A DNA stretch of 64,000 nucleotides from Thalassotalea litorea (GTDB lineage: Bacteria > Pseudomonadota > Gammaproteobacteria > Enterobacterales > Alteromonadaceae), in the NCBI RefSeq assembly GCF_005843925.1, contig NZ_VCBC01000011.1, positions 121,586 through 185,585 of the forward strand, read 5' to 3'. Positions within the stretch are counted from its first letter, which is position 1. Each line of letters begins with the position of its first letter. The translations under genes and the position numbers were made by a program. Below the pieces are notes generated by a model. It searched no databases and was not told the origin of the DNA. It saw only the letters and a program-made list of their open reading frames with translations. Positions 32,336 to 41,905 of this stretch are shown here, piece after piece.

Positions 32336-34183
32336 ATGAATTTAACATCCCTCGATTTAGGCATCATTGCCTTGTATTTAATTGCCACCTTAGCGGTGGG
32401 TTTTTGGATCTCCAAACGCGCCTCGAAAAATATTGAAGGCTACTTTTTAGGGGGAAAATCCCTCCCCTGGTATTACCTGGGGTTATCCAACGCTTCCGGG
32501 ATGTTTGATATCAGCGGTACGATGTGGCTGGTCTATCTATTGTTTATTTATGGCCTGAAAAGCATATATATTCCGTGGTTGTGGCCTACCTTTAACCAAA
32601 TATTTTTAATGATATTTTTATCTGTCTGGCTGCGCCGCTCTGGGGTGATGACCGGCGCCGAGTGGATTACTTTTCGCTTTGGTGAGGGGAAGGGGGCCAA
32701 ACTAAGTCATTTAATTGTCGTTATATTTGCGCTGTTTTCGGTGTTGGGTTTTCTTGCCTATGGCTTTGTCGGCATCGGCAAATTCGCTGCCGCGTTTTTA
32801 CCCTGGCAACTTGCGGTCGATCCTCGTCATAATGAAATTGCCTACGGACTTATCTTTACCGCAATAACCACCGTCTATGTGGTTAAAGGCGGGATGTTCT
32901 CGGTTGTTATTACCGAAGTTTTACAGTTCTTTATTATGACCATTGCGAGTATTGCGATTGGTGTTATCGCGATGATGCAGGTTTCGCCAGAGATGCTGGC
33001 GGCCGTGACACCAGCTGGATGGTATGACCTTAGTTTTGGCTGGCAACTCGATATGGACTGGCGTGGCATTCTCGATTCTGCCAATCAACGCATCATCGAT
33101 GATGGCTATTCATTATTCACCATTTTTATGATGTTGGTCTTGTTTAAAGGCATTTTGTCGAGCATGGCAGGACCTGCGCCAAACTATGATATGCAGCGCA
33201 TACTTTCTGCGAGAACCCCTGTGGAAGCGGCGAAAATGAGTTGGTTTGTTAACGTTGTCTTGATTATCCCTCGTTATATGATGATCACCGGTCTTGCTGT
33301 TTTGGCTCTGGCGTTTTTCATTCCGGATTTAACCGCAATGGGCCCGGATGTGGACTTTGAACAAATTCTGCCGTTCGCATTGAGCAATTACATTCCGACA
33401 GGATTGCTCGGCGTCGTAGTCGCCGGTTTACTGGCCAGCTTTATGTCGACATTTGCCGCAACTACCAATGCCGCCCCTGCGTATGTGGTCAATGATATTT
33501 ACAAAAAATACATGAATCCGAACGCGGACGATAAAACCTATGTCAAAGTCAGTTATTTGGTTTCGTTAATATTCGTAGTTATCGGCACGGCCATTGGTTT
33601 GTTTGTACCATCGCTAAATGAAATCATTATGTGGTTAGTGTCGGCGCTGTGGGGCGGTTACACCGCTGCGAACATGCTGAAGTGGTACTGGTGGCGATTC
33701 AATGGCTATGGTTATTTCTTCGGTATGTTAACCGGCCTGGTGACAACCATTCCTTTAGCGTTTGTTGACCTTTCTCCTTTAGAAGGTTTCCCAATACTAT
33801 TTGTCACGTCGTTTATCGGGTGTATTGTTGCTACGTATTTAACGCCGGCTGAAGACATGCAAACGTTAATGAAATTTTATAAAAAAACCCGTCCATGGGG
33901 CTTCTGGCAACCGGTCATTGCTGAGATCCAAAGCAGCGAACCAGATTTTGAGCCAAACCGACAGTTTGTTCGCGACATTACCAACGTTGTCGTTGGCATT
34001 GTCTGGCACACATCATTAACCGCGACTGCGATATTTTTGGTGATTCAGTCATGGACCGAACTTTATATCGCTCTGGGTGTTGCCGTAGTGACATCCGCCT
34101 ACTTAAAACGGATGTGGTGGGATAGACTTTCGGATGAAGATGAGCATGGCCCGCAAGGGCAAAAAGCATTAACAACAGATTAA
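32336..34183 (+). CDS. SSS-family sodium/solute symporter, probable sugar transporter
   Basis: A 615-residue inner-membrane transporter with about 14 hydrophobic helices. The first helices (LGIIALYLIATLAVGFWISKRASKNIEGYFLGGKSLPWYYLGLSNASGMFDISG) and the later VAGLLASFMSTFAATTNAAPAYVVNDIY motif, which holds the Na2-site Ser/Thr region, place it in the sodium:solute symporter family. I choose the ATG at 32336 because it begins just before the first helix; an in-frame ATG at 32303 would add 11 residues. It is 21 bases before the GH3 gene. With the GH3 lipoprotein and LacI repressor it should import the monosaccharide or disaccharide released in the periplasm, driven by sodium. Confidence 0.9.
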   Translation: MNLTSLDLGIIALYLIATLAVGFWISKRASKNIEGYFLGGKSLPWYYLGLSNASGMFDISGTMWLVYLLFIYGLKSIYIPWLWPTFNQIFLMIFLSVWLRRSGVMTGAEWITFRFGEGKGAKLSHLIVVIFALFSVLGFLAYGFVGIGKFAAAFLPWQLAVDPRHNEIAYGLIFTAITTVYVVKGGMFSVVITEVLQFFIMTIASIAIGVIAMMQVSPEMLAAVTPAGWYDLSFGWQLDMDWRGILDSANQRIIDDGYSLFTIFMMLVLFKGILSSMAGPAPNYDMQRILSARTPVEAAKMSWFVNVVLIIPRYMMITGLAVLALAFFIPDLTAMGPDVDFEQILPFALSNYIPTGLLGVVVAGLLASFMSTFAATTNAAPAYVVNDIYKKYMNPNADDKTYVKVSYLVSLIFVVIGTAIGLFVPSLNEIIMWLVSALWGGYTAANMLKWYWWRFNGYGYFFGMLTGLVTTIPLAFVDLSPLEGFPILFVTSFIGCIVATYLTPAEDMQTLMKFYKKTRPWGFWQPVIAEIQSSEPDFEPNRQFVRDITNVVVGIVWHTSLTATAIFLVIQSWTELYIALGVAVVTSAYLKRMWWDRLSDEDEHGPQGQKALTTD

Positions 34184-34204
34184 CGATTGGATTTAGGATT
34201 GATT

Positions 34205-36793
34205 ATGAATAAGGTGAAATTACTGACGGCTACGGTAGCAATTACGCTTGCTTCTTGTAGCCCAGCGCCATCATCGGATGATAATAGTTCGGCATCTTCT
34301 AAAGGTGCGGACAATCTTGAGGCGATAACAAGCTACCCGAATAAACAGGCCAGACTCGCAGATGTTGAAAGCAACGTAGAAACGCTTTTGCAGCAATTAA
34401 CCCTGGAAGAAAAGATCTCCCTGGTGCATGCCAGTGGTAAGTTTCATATTGATACTATCGAACGACTCGGGATCCCAGAATTGTGGTTATCTGATGGTCC
34501 CCATGGTGTTCGTCATCAAATCGAACGTTACAGTTGGGACTCGGCTGGCTGGGATGATGATCACTCAACGTATTTACCGCATTTAACCTCGGTTGCCGCA
34601 AGCTGGGATCCAACCATGGCGACCTTGCATGGTAATGTGCTCGGTGCAGAGGCCCGAGAGCGGGGCAAAGACATTATTTTAGGTCCGGGAATTAATCTGG
34701 CTCGCCTGCCTTTGTATGGTCGTAATTTTGAATATATGGGTGAAGACCCATTTTTGGCTGCCACTTTGGTTGTGCCAGAAGTGAAAGCCATTCAAAGCCA
34801 TGATGTGGCGGCCAATGCCAAACACTATGCGCTCAATACTCAGGAGCTAAACCGTATTGGCGTCAATGCTAAACCGGATGAAAGAACGTTAAGGGAAGTG
34901 TATCTGCCGGCGTTTGAAGCTGCGGTTAAAGAAGGTGGCGTTTATTCCATCATGGGCGCGTACAACGAATTTCGTGGTACCAATGCTAACCAGTCGAAAC
35001 ATCTGGTGATGGATATTTTAAAAGGTGAGTGGGGCTTTGATGGAGTACTGTTAACCGACTGGAATGTCGATATTAATACCTATGATGCGGCTGTTAACGG
35101 CCTGGATTTGGAAATGGGTACCAACGTTGAAAATTACGACGATTACTTTCTGGCCAAGCCTTTTCAGAAAATGATTGAAGACGGCAAGATTGAAGAATCG
35201 GTTTTAGACGATAAAGTCCGTCGGGTCTTGCGATTGATGCAGCGTGTTGGCTTATTCGATGAAAATCGCATGGCGGGCAGTCGCAATACCAAAGAGCATC
35301 AGCAAGCCGCCAGAACCATTGGCGCGAATGGTGTGGTGCTGCTGAAAAACCAGGACAACATCCTGCCTCTTGATAAAAGTAGGCTGAAGAATGTTTTGGT
35401 ACTTGGTCCCAATACCGATAAAAAACATGGCCAGGGTGGTGGCTCTTCAGAAGTTAAATCTTTGTACGAAGTAACACCGCTAGAAGGGCTGAAAAATGCG
35501 TTAGGGGAAGGTGTGAATATCCAGGTGATGCGAGCGCGCTCCAGTTCTTTAGCGCCAATAGCTGCCGATTACATTGCCAGTCGTCACTGGACCGGAACAC
35601 CAGCGTGGACGGTTGCGTATTATAAGGATGCAGAACGAAATGAGCTGGTTAGCGAAAACTGGATTGTTAACTCTGAATACAAAGCGACAAATGCTGAGCA
35701 GACTTATGTGACCATGAAGGCTCAGGTTAAGCCTTTACAGTCCGGGATACATACCTTGAACCTGGAAGTTGCTGGCGATATCGATATTGCTATCAATGGT
35801 GATTCCGTGATTACTGAGTCAACAGGCGCCGATAAACAGAGTTTTACCGCTGAGGCGGAGCTAACCGCCGGCACGGAATACGAATTCACCATCAACTACA
35901 GTGGTAGTGGCGAATATGTGCTTGGTTGGGATGCGCCGGGTAGCTTGTTTGCGTCGGAAGAGGAATATCTTGCCGCGGCGAAAAATGCCGATGCGGTAAT
36001 TTATTTCGGTGGTTTGAGCCATGGCGATGATCGCGAAGCGATAGACCGTCCCGATATGAAATTACCTAATTCCCAGGATGAAATCATCAGTAAGTTGTTA
36101 TCCGCAAACCCGGATACGTTAGTATTTTTAGTTGCAGGTTCTGCCGTTGAAATGCCATGGGAGCAGGACGCCAAAGCGATTGTATGGGGCTGGTACGGCG
36201 GGCAAGAGGCCGGTAATGCCTTTGCCGATGTGTTATTTGGTGATGTAAACCCCGGCGGCAAGATGCCAATGACCCTCCCGAAACGTCTTGAAGATTCTCC
36301 AGCGATTGCTTTGGATGATTACAATAAAGTTGAATCGCTATACAAAGAAGGCGTATTTATCGGTCACCGTTGGTTTGAACAGCAAAACATAGAGCCCTTA
36401 TTCGCCTTTGGTCATGGCTTATCCTACACGGATTTTAAGCTCAGTGATTTACGCCTGCCATCGGATACGTTTGCCGGTGAAGGCAGTTTTAAAGTTAAGG
36501 TAAATGTTCAAAATACCGGAGACCGCGTCGGTGCGGAAGTGGTGCAGTTATATTTGCATGATGTTCATTCGACGGTTAAGCGCCCGTATAAAGAATTAAA
36601 AGGCTTTACAAAAGTCTTCTTAGAGCCTGGTGAAAGTCAGGATGTGGTTATCGAGATTGATAAACGCGATATGTCATTCTGGGATGAAAAAACAAATAAC
36701 TGGCTAGCAGAACCCGGCGAATTTAAGGTTCTTATCGGCAATTCGAGTGACAATGTAGGCCTGAGTAAATCGTTTAGTTATGTGGCTAAATAG
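34205..36793 (+). CDS. GH3 family glycoside hydrolase lipoprotein (beta-glucosidase-like) with PA14 insert
   Basis: An 862-residue lipoprotein; lipobox TLASC with Cys18. The (beta/alpha)8 domain contains LSDGPHGVRHQ, ANAKHYALN (the conserved K-H) and VLLTDWN with the probable nucleophile Asp285. A second alpha/beta domain is interrupted near residues 455-590 by a PA14-like domain (SRHWTGTPAWTVAYYKD to GEYVLGWDAPG), and the C-terminus has the fibronectin-III-like domain (ELKGFTKVFLEPGESQDVVIEIDKRDMSFWD). This matches large GH3 beta-glucosidases. The start at 34205 has GGAT before it and a proper signal peptide. It is coupled to the SSS transporter. Beta-glucoside is the most likely substrate; beta-xyloside or galactoside is possible. 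Confidence 0.92.
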   Translation: MNKVKLLTATVAITLASCSPAPSSDDNSSASSKGADNLEAITSYPNKQARLADVESNVETLLQQLTLEEKISLVHASGKFHIDTIERLGIPELWLSDGPHGVRHQIERYSWDSAGWDDDHSTYLPHLTSVAASWDPTMATLHGNVLGAEARERGKDIILGPGINLARLPLYGRNFEYMGEDPFLAATLVVPEVKAIQSHDVAANAKHYALNTQELNRIGVNAKPDERTLREVYLPAFEAAVKEGGVYSIMGAYNEFRGTNANQSKHLVMDILKGEWGFDGVLLTDWNVDINTYDAAVNGLDLEMGTNVENYDDYFLAKPFQKMIEDGKIEESVLDDKVRRVLRLMQRVGLFDENRMAGSRNTKEHQQAARTIGANGVVLLKNQDNILPLDKSRLKNVLVLGPNTDKKHGQGGGSSEVKSLYEVTPLEGLKNALGEGVNIQVMRARSSSLAPIAADYIASRHWTGTPAWTVAYYKDAERNELVSENWIVNSEYKATNAEQTYVTMKAQVKPLQSGIHTLNLEVAGDIDIAINGDSVITESTGADKQSFTAEAELTAGTEYEFTINYSGSGEYVLGWDAPGSLFASEEEYLAAAKNADAVIYFGGLSHGDDREAIDRPDMKLPNSQDEIISKLLSANPDTLVFLVAGSAVEMPWEQDAKAIVWGWYGGQEAGNAFADVLFGDVNPGGKMPMTLPKRLEDSPAIALDDYNKVESLYKEGVFIGHRWFEQQNIEPLFAFGHGLSYTDFKLSDLRLPSDTFAGEGSFKVKVNVQNTGDRVGAEVVQLYLHDVHSTVKRPYKELKGFTKVFLEPGESQDVVIEIDKRDMSFWDEKTNNWLAEPGEFKVLIGNSSDNVGLSKSFSYVAK

Positions 36794-36816
36794 CCGTCAT
36801 ATAAAGACATAAAACA

Positions 36817-36854
36817 AAAAAAGCTAGCTAAGGTAGACCTGAGCTAGCTTTTTT
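36817..36854. terminator. Bidirectional terminator between GH3 and efpL
   Basis: A-rich AAAAAGCTAGCT (ending 36829) pairs with AGCTAGCTTTTT (36842-36854) around a 12-base loop. A-run on the left and T-run on the right make it work in both directions, which suits two convergent genes. Confidence 0.88.
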
Positions 36855-36868
36855 ATTAGGGAATAAAA

Positions 36869-37441
36869 CTATTTGTCGCCACGACCCATAAATTTGCGCT
36901 CTTCGGTGTTCACTTTGATCATATCGCCAGAAGAAATATGCTCTGGAACCTGGATCGTAAGACCTGTTGACAGCGTTGCCGGTTTGTTGCGCGATGTTGC
37001 TGACGCACCTTTTATCGATGGTTCGGTTTCAGTCACCTCAAGTTCAACACTTGCAGGTAAATCAATTCCGACCGGATTTTCATCAACAATAATGGCATAG
37101 ATACCTTGAGTACTTTCAGTGATAAATGGCACCTGATCACTGATGTTTTCTTTGTTGATGTTATACGGCGTGTAGTCTTCGTCATCCATAAACACGTATT
37201 CATCACCATCAACATAGGAATATGTTGCTGGTCGACGTACTAAATCCGCAAAATTCAGCATTTCTGAATCTTTAAAGGTTTCGTCAATTTTGTGACCTGT
37301 AACCACATTGTACATACGCATGCGGTACAAGCTTCCGCCCGCACGCCCTTGGGGCACCGAACGCTCGATATCTTTAATAATGTAAACGCCATCATTAAAT
37401 TCGATCGCGGCATTTTTCTTAATTTCACTTGCCTTTGGCAT
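36869..37441 (-). CDS. efpL: Elongation factor P-like protein EfpL (YeiP)
   Basis: A 190-residue translation factor with three beta-barrel domains. Compared with EF-P it has the EfpL features: start [18 protein letters not shown], an extended domain-I loop [15 protein letters not shown] whose tip carries Arg in place of the modified Lys, [12 protein letters not shown], and the end [30 protein letters not shown]. EfpL relieves ribosome stalling on polyproline and some other sequences without needing lysyl modification. The gene appears monocistronic and converges with GH3. Confidence 0.95.
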   Translation of the reverse strand: MPKASEIKKNAAIEFNDGVYIIKDIERSVPQGRAGGSLYRMRMYNVVTGHKIDETFKDSEMLNFADLVRRPATYSYVDGDEYVFMDDEDYTPYNINKENISDQVPFITESTQGIYAIIVDENPVGIDLPASVELEVTETEPSIKGASATSRNKPATLSTGLTIQVPEHISSGDMIKVNTEERKFMGRGDK

Positions 37442-37631
37442 AACTAAAACTCTTTGTTGAAAACGTTAGGGGAAAGATAGCAAAGTTCTTAGGGTACTCT
37501 CAAGTCTGCAGTACCACGATGCCTATACAAAGGTTACAGTTAACTCAACAAAAATGAGGGTTTTTCACGCCAATTGAAGTGGAAATGTTGCCTTGATTGT
37601 TCCCGTGGCCGGGTTAATTTTAAATAATTAA

Positions 37632-37982
37632 CCTTTATTACCAAAGAGTGCATGCACTCTTTGTTCGAATACTGCCGTTACAGTTATCGGAACGCTAATC
37701 GCGATTTCGGTTGCCCAGCAGTTGAGAGCCTCACCGGAGCCGTTTGTTCTTGCGCTGTTATTTGGCGCCAACCTCAGTTATGCAACGCCTGTGGCGTATA
37801 AAACTAACTTATTGGTTATGAATGCAGGTCGTTATTCGTTTAGTGATTTTGTCAGAGTTGGTGTGCCTTTAATCATTTTGATGTGGGTGGTAGTGTCGTT
37901 AGCCTTAAGTTGGGTTTGTTTGATGGTAATCCGCTATTTAAACACTGCCATCATTTTTAATGAGATGAGATTGCACGTCTAA
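37632..37982 (+). pseudogene. 3' remnant of an SLC13/DASS-type anion permease
   Basis: The open frame from 37632 encodes the last two or three helices of a divalent-anion:sodium symporter-type permease. From about 37662 it reads SNTAVTVIGTLIAISVAQQL, then FGANLSYATPVAYKTNLLVM and FSDFVRVGVPLIILMW, the conserved C-terminal signature. The ~500 upstream residues of a complete permease are absent and the sequence before it is unrelated non-coding DNA, so the gene is 5'-truncated. A TTG at 37722 could start translation, but the product would be non-functional. Confidence 0.8.
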
Positions 37983-38053
37983 ATATTAGAACTTTATCGT
38001 TTACCGTAACCGATAATGATTATGGTCCTGTAGGAACACAATTCCCTTGTGCA

Positions 38054-38212
38054 ATGGAAATCACTATGTCACTACAACGCCCTGAAGACAGTCAAATTCA
38101 AGTTCAACGCGGCGGCTCACTAACATATACGCCAGCTTATCAACTCAAAATGTGTGCTATTGCAGGGCTATTCACATTCATTTACATTTCTTTGTTTTTA
38201 GCTAGGGATTAG
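38054..38212 (+). CDS. Small membrane protein, 52 aa, hypothetical
   Basis: A 52-codon frame; an in-frame ATG at 38066 would give 48 residues (MSLQRPEDSQ). The N-terminal half is polar with QVQRGGSLTYTPAYQLKM, and the C-terminal half is one hydrophobic helix (CAIAGLFTFIYISLFLA). I have seen similar short proteins with an RGGSLTY core in Alteromonadales, but I cannot name the family. It is a tail-anchored-type topology. No strong ribosome site is seen for either start. Confidence 0.55.
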   Translation: MEITMSLQRPEDSQIQVQRGGSLTYTPAYQLKMCAIAGLFTFIYISLFLARD

Positions 38213-38369
38213 GGGAAACCTCTTTGTTCGCGGACTAAATATGTTAATGTTATTCATAACGTTAACATGCATGCAGGCCTATTGCCCTGCTTGTAAAGCA
38301 TGCAGCTGTCTTGACGAGGTAATATTTACTCTATAGATTAATTGTTGTTTTGAATTTTGCAGGATAGCT

Positions 38370-39233
38370 ATGCCTAAATCGATTTTAGTGATCACCGATC
38401 TTAATGAAACTAATAATTGCTCGTTAAAGAAAGCTCGTGATATTGCAGGTCCATTAGGGACTGAAATCGATGTGGTACGTTTTATCAAAATCACTGCTAC
38501 TGAACAACACGATGAAGTCAGTGTAGATAAGCAAAGCAAAATTTTAGCAGATTCTGTAACGGAAGTTTTTGCTAACCATCAACCACAAGGCTCAATTAAA
38601 AGTCAGGTTGTGGTAACCGACGACATTGTTAATTGGGTTGTCGATTACACCAATGAAAAAGATTTCGACTTAGTTGTGAAGGCAGGCCATCGTTCAGAAA
38701 CGTTATTTCATACGCCTTGCGACTGGGCGTTGATTCGTAGCTTGCAGGTACCTGTGCTTATTGCCAGTCAACAAGGTTGGCGTAAGAAGCATGTGATTCT
38801 TGCGGCTATCGACCCTGCGGCAAAAGATGACGTTCATCGCGAATTAAATCATGCTATTCTGGAATGGACAAAAAAATGGGGGCAGAAATTTGATTGCTCC
38901 ATACATCTGGTATATAGCTTACCAGTTTCTAATATTTTAAGGGAATTGGACATTATTGATGTTCAGGAGTATGCACGGGAGCACCGCATTGAAGGGGAAG
39001 AGCAACTCACTGAATTACTTAATGGGTATGACATTCCCGATGTAAAACTGCACGTTACAGCAGGGGCTCCAGAGAGAGCGATTCCTCATTGTGCCAATGA
39101 GCTAAAAGCGGAACTGGTCATTATGGGGAGTTTGGGTAGGCGAGGATTACAAGGCATGTTGATAGGCAATGTCGCTGAGAAAGTGATACACCATTTACGC
39201 ACTGATTCTTTGATCATCGCAAGTAACAAGTAA
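38370..39233 (+). CDS. uspE: Universal stress protein, tandem UspE-like
   Basis: A 287-residue cytoplasmic protein made of two Usp domains (about 1-135 and 145-287). The first begins SILVITDLNETNN; the second ends with ELVIMGSLGRRGLQGMLIGNVAEKVIHHLRTDSLIIASN, matching the G-x2-G-x9-G-(S/N) ATP-type loop pattern in a form typical of UspE. UspE-like proteins help stress survival, motility and aggregation in enterobacteria. Transcribed alone; the following gene is over 200 bases away. The division in two halves and length fit UspE well. Confidence 0.88.
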   Translation: MPKSILVITDLNETNNCSLKKARDIAGPLGTEIDVVRFIKITATEQHDEVSVDKQSKILADSVTEVFANHQPQGSIKSQVVVTDDIVNWVVDYTNEKDFDLVVKAGHRSETLFHTPCDWALIRSLQVPVLIASQQGWRKKHVILAAIDPAAKDDVHRELNHAILEWTKKWGQKFDCSIHLVYSLPVSNILRELDIIDVQEYAREHRIEGEEQLTELLNGYDIPDVKLHVTAGAPERAIPHCANELKAELVIMGSLGRRGLQGMLIGNVAEKVIHHLRTDSLIIASNK

Positions 39234-39449
39234 CAAGTAGTTTAATTGAGTAGAATGCAAAAAAGAATTAGAAAACCTTGTTAACAGTTTGGTTAATGAA
39301 GTCAGGCGATAACGCTCCGCTTATGCGAGTGAATCAATCTGCTGTAAGATAATGTCACGCATCCTTACTTCCAAATAATATAAATACGATTCAGTAAAAA
39401 CATTACTAATGGATAAAAAATGATTTTGCTACCTTGGTAGGTTGTCAAA

Positions 39450-39962
39450 ATGTATTCAAAGTCACTTATGGATAGAAAAACAATAATTTACTTAACAACC
39501 TGGACACTTATACTCGCAATATTCTGGCTATTGCTGTCAGGATATTTTAAGCCTCTGTTACTGGGATTTGGCCTGGTATCCGTTGCCTTGGTGGTGCTGT
39601 TAATCTGGCGAATGGATAAAACAGATAAAGAGCCGCAACAGCTGTCTTTCAGTCTTCGTTTTTTCCGTTATATCGTCTGGCTTATCGGCCAGGTGGTGTT
39701 ATCTAGTCTGGAAGTTACAAAGCTAGTCTGGGGTAGCTCTAAAAAACTGTCTCCTGCCACGGCTAAATTACCTGTCACTGACATTCCGGAACATTCCCGA
39801 GTGCTCTATGCTAACTCGATCACTATGACTCCAGGTACGCTGAGCGTTGATATTGACGATGATTATGTAACGGTTCATGCGCTTGATGAAAAATCCATCA
39901 AGTCGCTACAACAAGGTGAAATGGCGAGCAAGATTGCAAAGGCAACAGGAGAGAAAAACTGA
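39450..39962 (+). CDS. mrpE: Mrp antiporter subunit E
   Basis: A 170-residue membrane protein with two N-terminal helices (TTWTLILAIFWLLLSGYFKPLLLGFGLVSVALVVLLIW, then FFRYIVWLIGQVVLSSLEV) and a cytoplasmic domain holding the MrpE signature YANSITMTPGTLSVDIDDDYVTVHALDE. The ATG at 39468 (MDRKTI) is an alternative start. It is the first gene of a tightly packed operon: its stop overlaps the mrpF start by 1 base. MrpE is needed for assembly of the multisubunit sodium(or potassium)/proton antiporter complex. Confidence 0.95.
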   Translation: MYSKSLMDRKTIIYLTTWTLILAIFWLLLSGYFKPLLLGFGLVSVALVVLLIWRMDKTDKEPQQLSFSLRFFRYIVWLIGQVVLSSLEVTKLVWGSSKKLSPATAKLPVTDIPEHSRVLYANSITMTPGTLSVDIDDDYVTVHALDEKSIKSLQQGEMASKIAKATGEKN

Positions 39963-40252
39963 TGTTAGCGCTGGCAGCAACTTCGGTTGCAATACTTTCG
40001 GTAATGGCACTGGCATTGGCCAGAGCTTTGAAAGCTGATACCGTTTACGATCGCATTCTGGGTGTGAATATGGTCGGTACCAAAACCGCTTTGTTTATCG
40101 CCATAATGGGTTTTCTTAATGGGCGTCCCGATTTCCTCGATATTGCCATTGTTTATGCGCTAATTAATTTTATCGGCATGATAGCTGTACTGCGTTTTTT
40201 CGAATATACAGCATCAGAACCGGATGAGGACACACAGGAGAAGTCCAAATGA
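39962..40252 (+). CDS. mrpF: Mrp antiporter subunit F
   Basis: A 96-residue protein with three helices. The DTVYDRILGVNMVGTKTALFIAIMG segment is the family hallmark, as is the conserved Asp in the loop after helix one. Start overlaps mrpE and stop overlaps mrpG (ATGA), which implies translational coupling. The C-terminal tail is acidic (EPDEDTQEKSK). Confidence 0.95.
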   Translation: MLALAATSVAILSVMALALARALKADTVYDRILGVNMVGTKTALFIAIMGFLNGRPDFLDIAIVYALINFIGMIAVLRFFEYTASEPDEDTQEKSK

Positions 40253-40575
40253 TATTGGAAGTTATCAGCACAATCTTGTTGATATTAGGCGCTTTTTTTA
40301 GTCTCACAGGTGCTATTGGCTTATTCAGATTTCCAGATTTTTTTACTCGGGTACATGCCGCTAGTGTTACCGACTCGATTGCGACCATTTTAATCATTAC
40401 GGGTTTGATTCTACGTACTGATTTTGATTTGGTAGCCGTTAAGCTTCTGTTTATTTTGATTTTCCTGTTGTTAACCAGTCCTACCGCATCACATGCCTTG
40501 GCTAAATCTGCCAGACACGGTGGGCTGTTAACCTTGGCAGAAATCCGCGAGAGTAAAAAAGGGGACAATGACTAA
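40249..40575 (+). CDS. mrpG: Mrp antiporter subunit G
   Basis: A 108-residue membrane protein with three helices. LGAFFSLTGAIGLFRFPDFFTRVHAASVTDSI is the classical MrpG/MnhG motif, and TSPTASHALAKSARHGG closes the domain. Overlaps its neighbours by 4 bases and 1 base. Small subunits E, F and G together form the part of the complex next to MrpA's C-terminal helices. Confidence 0.95.
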   Translation: MILEVISTILLILGAFFSLTGAIGLFRFPDFFTRVHAASVTDSIATILIITGLILRTDFDLVAVKLLFILIFLLLTSPTASHALAKSARHGGLLTLAEIRESKKGDND

Positions 40576-41552
40576 TGGTTGAGTTAATAGACCTGGTCTT
40601 GCTCGGCATGCTGGCAATAACGGCTTTGCGGGTTATCTTCTTAAAAGATCTGTTCGCGGTAGTTATGCTGTTTGGTTTGTACAGTTTTCTTTCGGCTCTG
40701 ATTTTCGTAAACCTTGATGCCGTTGATGTGGCATTTACTGAAGCCGCCGTTGGTGCCGGGATATCGACCGTTCTTATGCTTGGCACATTGGCGTTAACCG
40801 GTCGAAAAGAAAAAGCCAATAACCATACCGCATTGCTACCACTGTTGGTGGTTATCATAACGGGTGCAGCATTAATATACGGCACCTTGGATATGCCACC
40901 TTTTGGTCATCCCGATAACCCTGCTCATCAACACGTGGCACCTCGCTACATCGAAGAGTCTCCTAAAGAAATCGGTTTACCGAATATGGTGACCTCCGTT
41001 TTGGCCAGTTACCGAGCGTTTGATACCTTAGGTGAAACCGCTGTGGTCTTTGCTGCGGCAATTGGGGTGCTGAGCCTGTTAGGGATGCCAAAGCCGGGTG
41101 GTGTGGCCATTGATTCTGGTTTAAAGTCGCACCTTGTATTGAGAGTGGTCGCTAAGTTAGTGATCCCGATGACGATATTGTTCGCGTTATACGTACAATT
41201 TCATGGTGACTATGGCCCCGGCGGGGGCTTCCAGGCCGGGGTTATTGCGGCTGCCGCCGTTATTCTTTATGCCCTGGTGTTTGGTTTACCGCTGGCCACC
41301 CATGTTGTTCGACCCAATTTCCTGAAGGTTCTGGCCGCATTGGGTGTACTAATTTACGCCGGGACTGGCGTGACAAGTTTCTTCCTAGGCGGTAATTTCC
41401 TCGATTACAACGTTCTGGCCAGCGATCCGGTTGTGGGCCAGCATATCGGCATTATTGTTATCGAATTCGGTATCGGTATAACGGTTTTCGCAGCCATGCT
41501 CGGTATTTTTTATGGATTCGCTGCGCAAGCAGAAAGGACGAACATTCAATGA
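40575..41552 (+). CDS. mrpB: Fusion of MrpA C-terminal (MbhD/MbhE-like) and MrpB domains
   Basis: A 325-residue membrane protein that joins parts usually found in two subunits. Residues about 1-80 are a DUF4040/MbhD domain (LFAVVMLFGLYSFLSALIFVNLDAVDVAFTEAAVGAG); about 125-165 resemble MbhE (YRAFDTLGETAVVFAAAIGVLSLLG); about 180-320 are the MnhB/MrpB domain with FHGDYGPGGGFQAGVIAAAA. In classical Mrp operons MbhD and MbhE-like helices form the C-terminus of the large MrpA. Here the NuoL-like part of MrpA is not attached, and no separate mrpB exists. The conserved Glu of DUF4040 (FTEAAVG), proposed in the sodium path, is present. Confidence 0.9.
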   Translation: MVELIDLVLLGMLAITALRVIFLKDLFAVVMLFGLYSFLSALIFVNLDAVDVAFTEAAVGAGISTVLMLGTLALTGRKEKANNHTALLPLLVVIITGAALIYGTLDMPPFGHPDNPAHQHVAPRYIEESPKEIGLPNMVTSVLASYRAFDTLGETAVVFAAAIGVLSLLGMPKPGGVAIDSGLKSHLVLRVVAKLVIPMTILFALYVQFHGDYGPGGGFQAGVIAAAAVILYALVFGLPLATHVVRPNFLKVLAALGVLIYAGTGVTSFFLGGNFLDYNVLASDPVVGQHIGIIVIEFGIGITVFAAMLGIFYGFAAQAERTNIQ

Positions 41553-41905
41553 GTTTTATAGTGGATTATTACAACTACTGGATAGTTGTATTTTTAATGA
41601 TGGCAGGATTTTACATTGTTATCTCTGCAAATAACCTGGTGAAGAAAATTGTTGGGCTAAACATTTTTCAGACGTCCGTGTTTATGATGTATATCTCAAT
41701 TGGTAAAGTACAGGGCGGCAGCGCACCAATCGTTGCTGATGGTATAACCAGTTATTCAAACCCGTTACCCCATGTGCTTATTCTTACTGCCATCGTCGTT
41801 GGCGTCGCTACCACGGCCGTTGGTCTTGCGTTAGTGGTAAGAATAAAACGCGCCTACGGTACCGTTGAAGAAAATGAATTTGAAGACAAGGACGCGCTAA
41901 TCTGA
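41549..41905 (+). CDS. mrpC: Mrp antiporter subunit C (NuoK-like)
   Basis: A 118-residue membrane protein with three helices, homologous to NuoK. Segments NLVKKIVGLNIFQTSVFMMYISIG and DGITSYSNPLPHVLILTAIVVGVATTAVGLALVVRI are typical MrpC. Overlaps both neighbours. It contacts MrpD in the ion pathway of the complex. Confidence 0.95.
   Translation: MSFIVDYYNYWIVVFLMMAGFYIVISANNLVKKIVGLNIFQTSVFMMYISIGKVQGGSAPIVADGITSYSNPLPHVLILTAIVVGVATTAVGLALVVRIKRAYGTVEENEFEDKDALI

Noticed and set aside
40170..40568. 132-codon minus-strand ORF
   Set aside because: Opposite-strand shadow of mrpF/mrpG; composition is that of reversed membrane helices.
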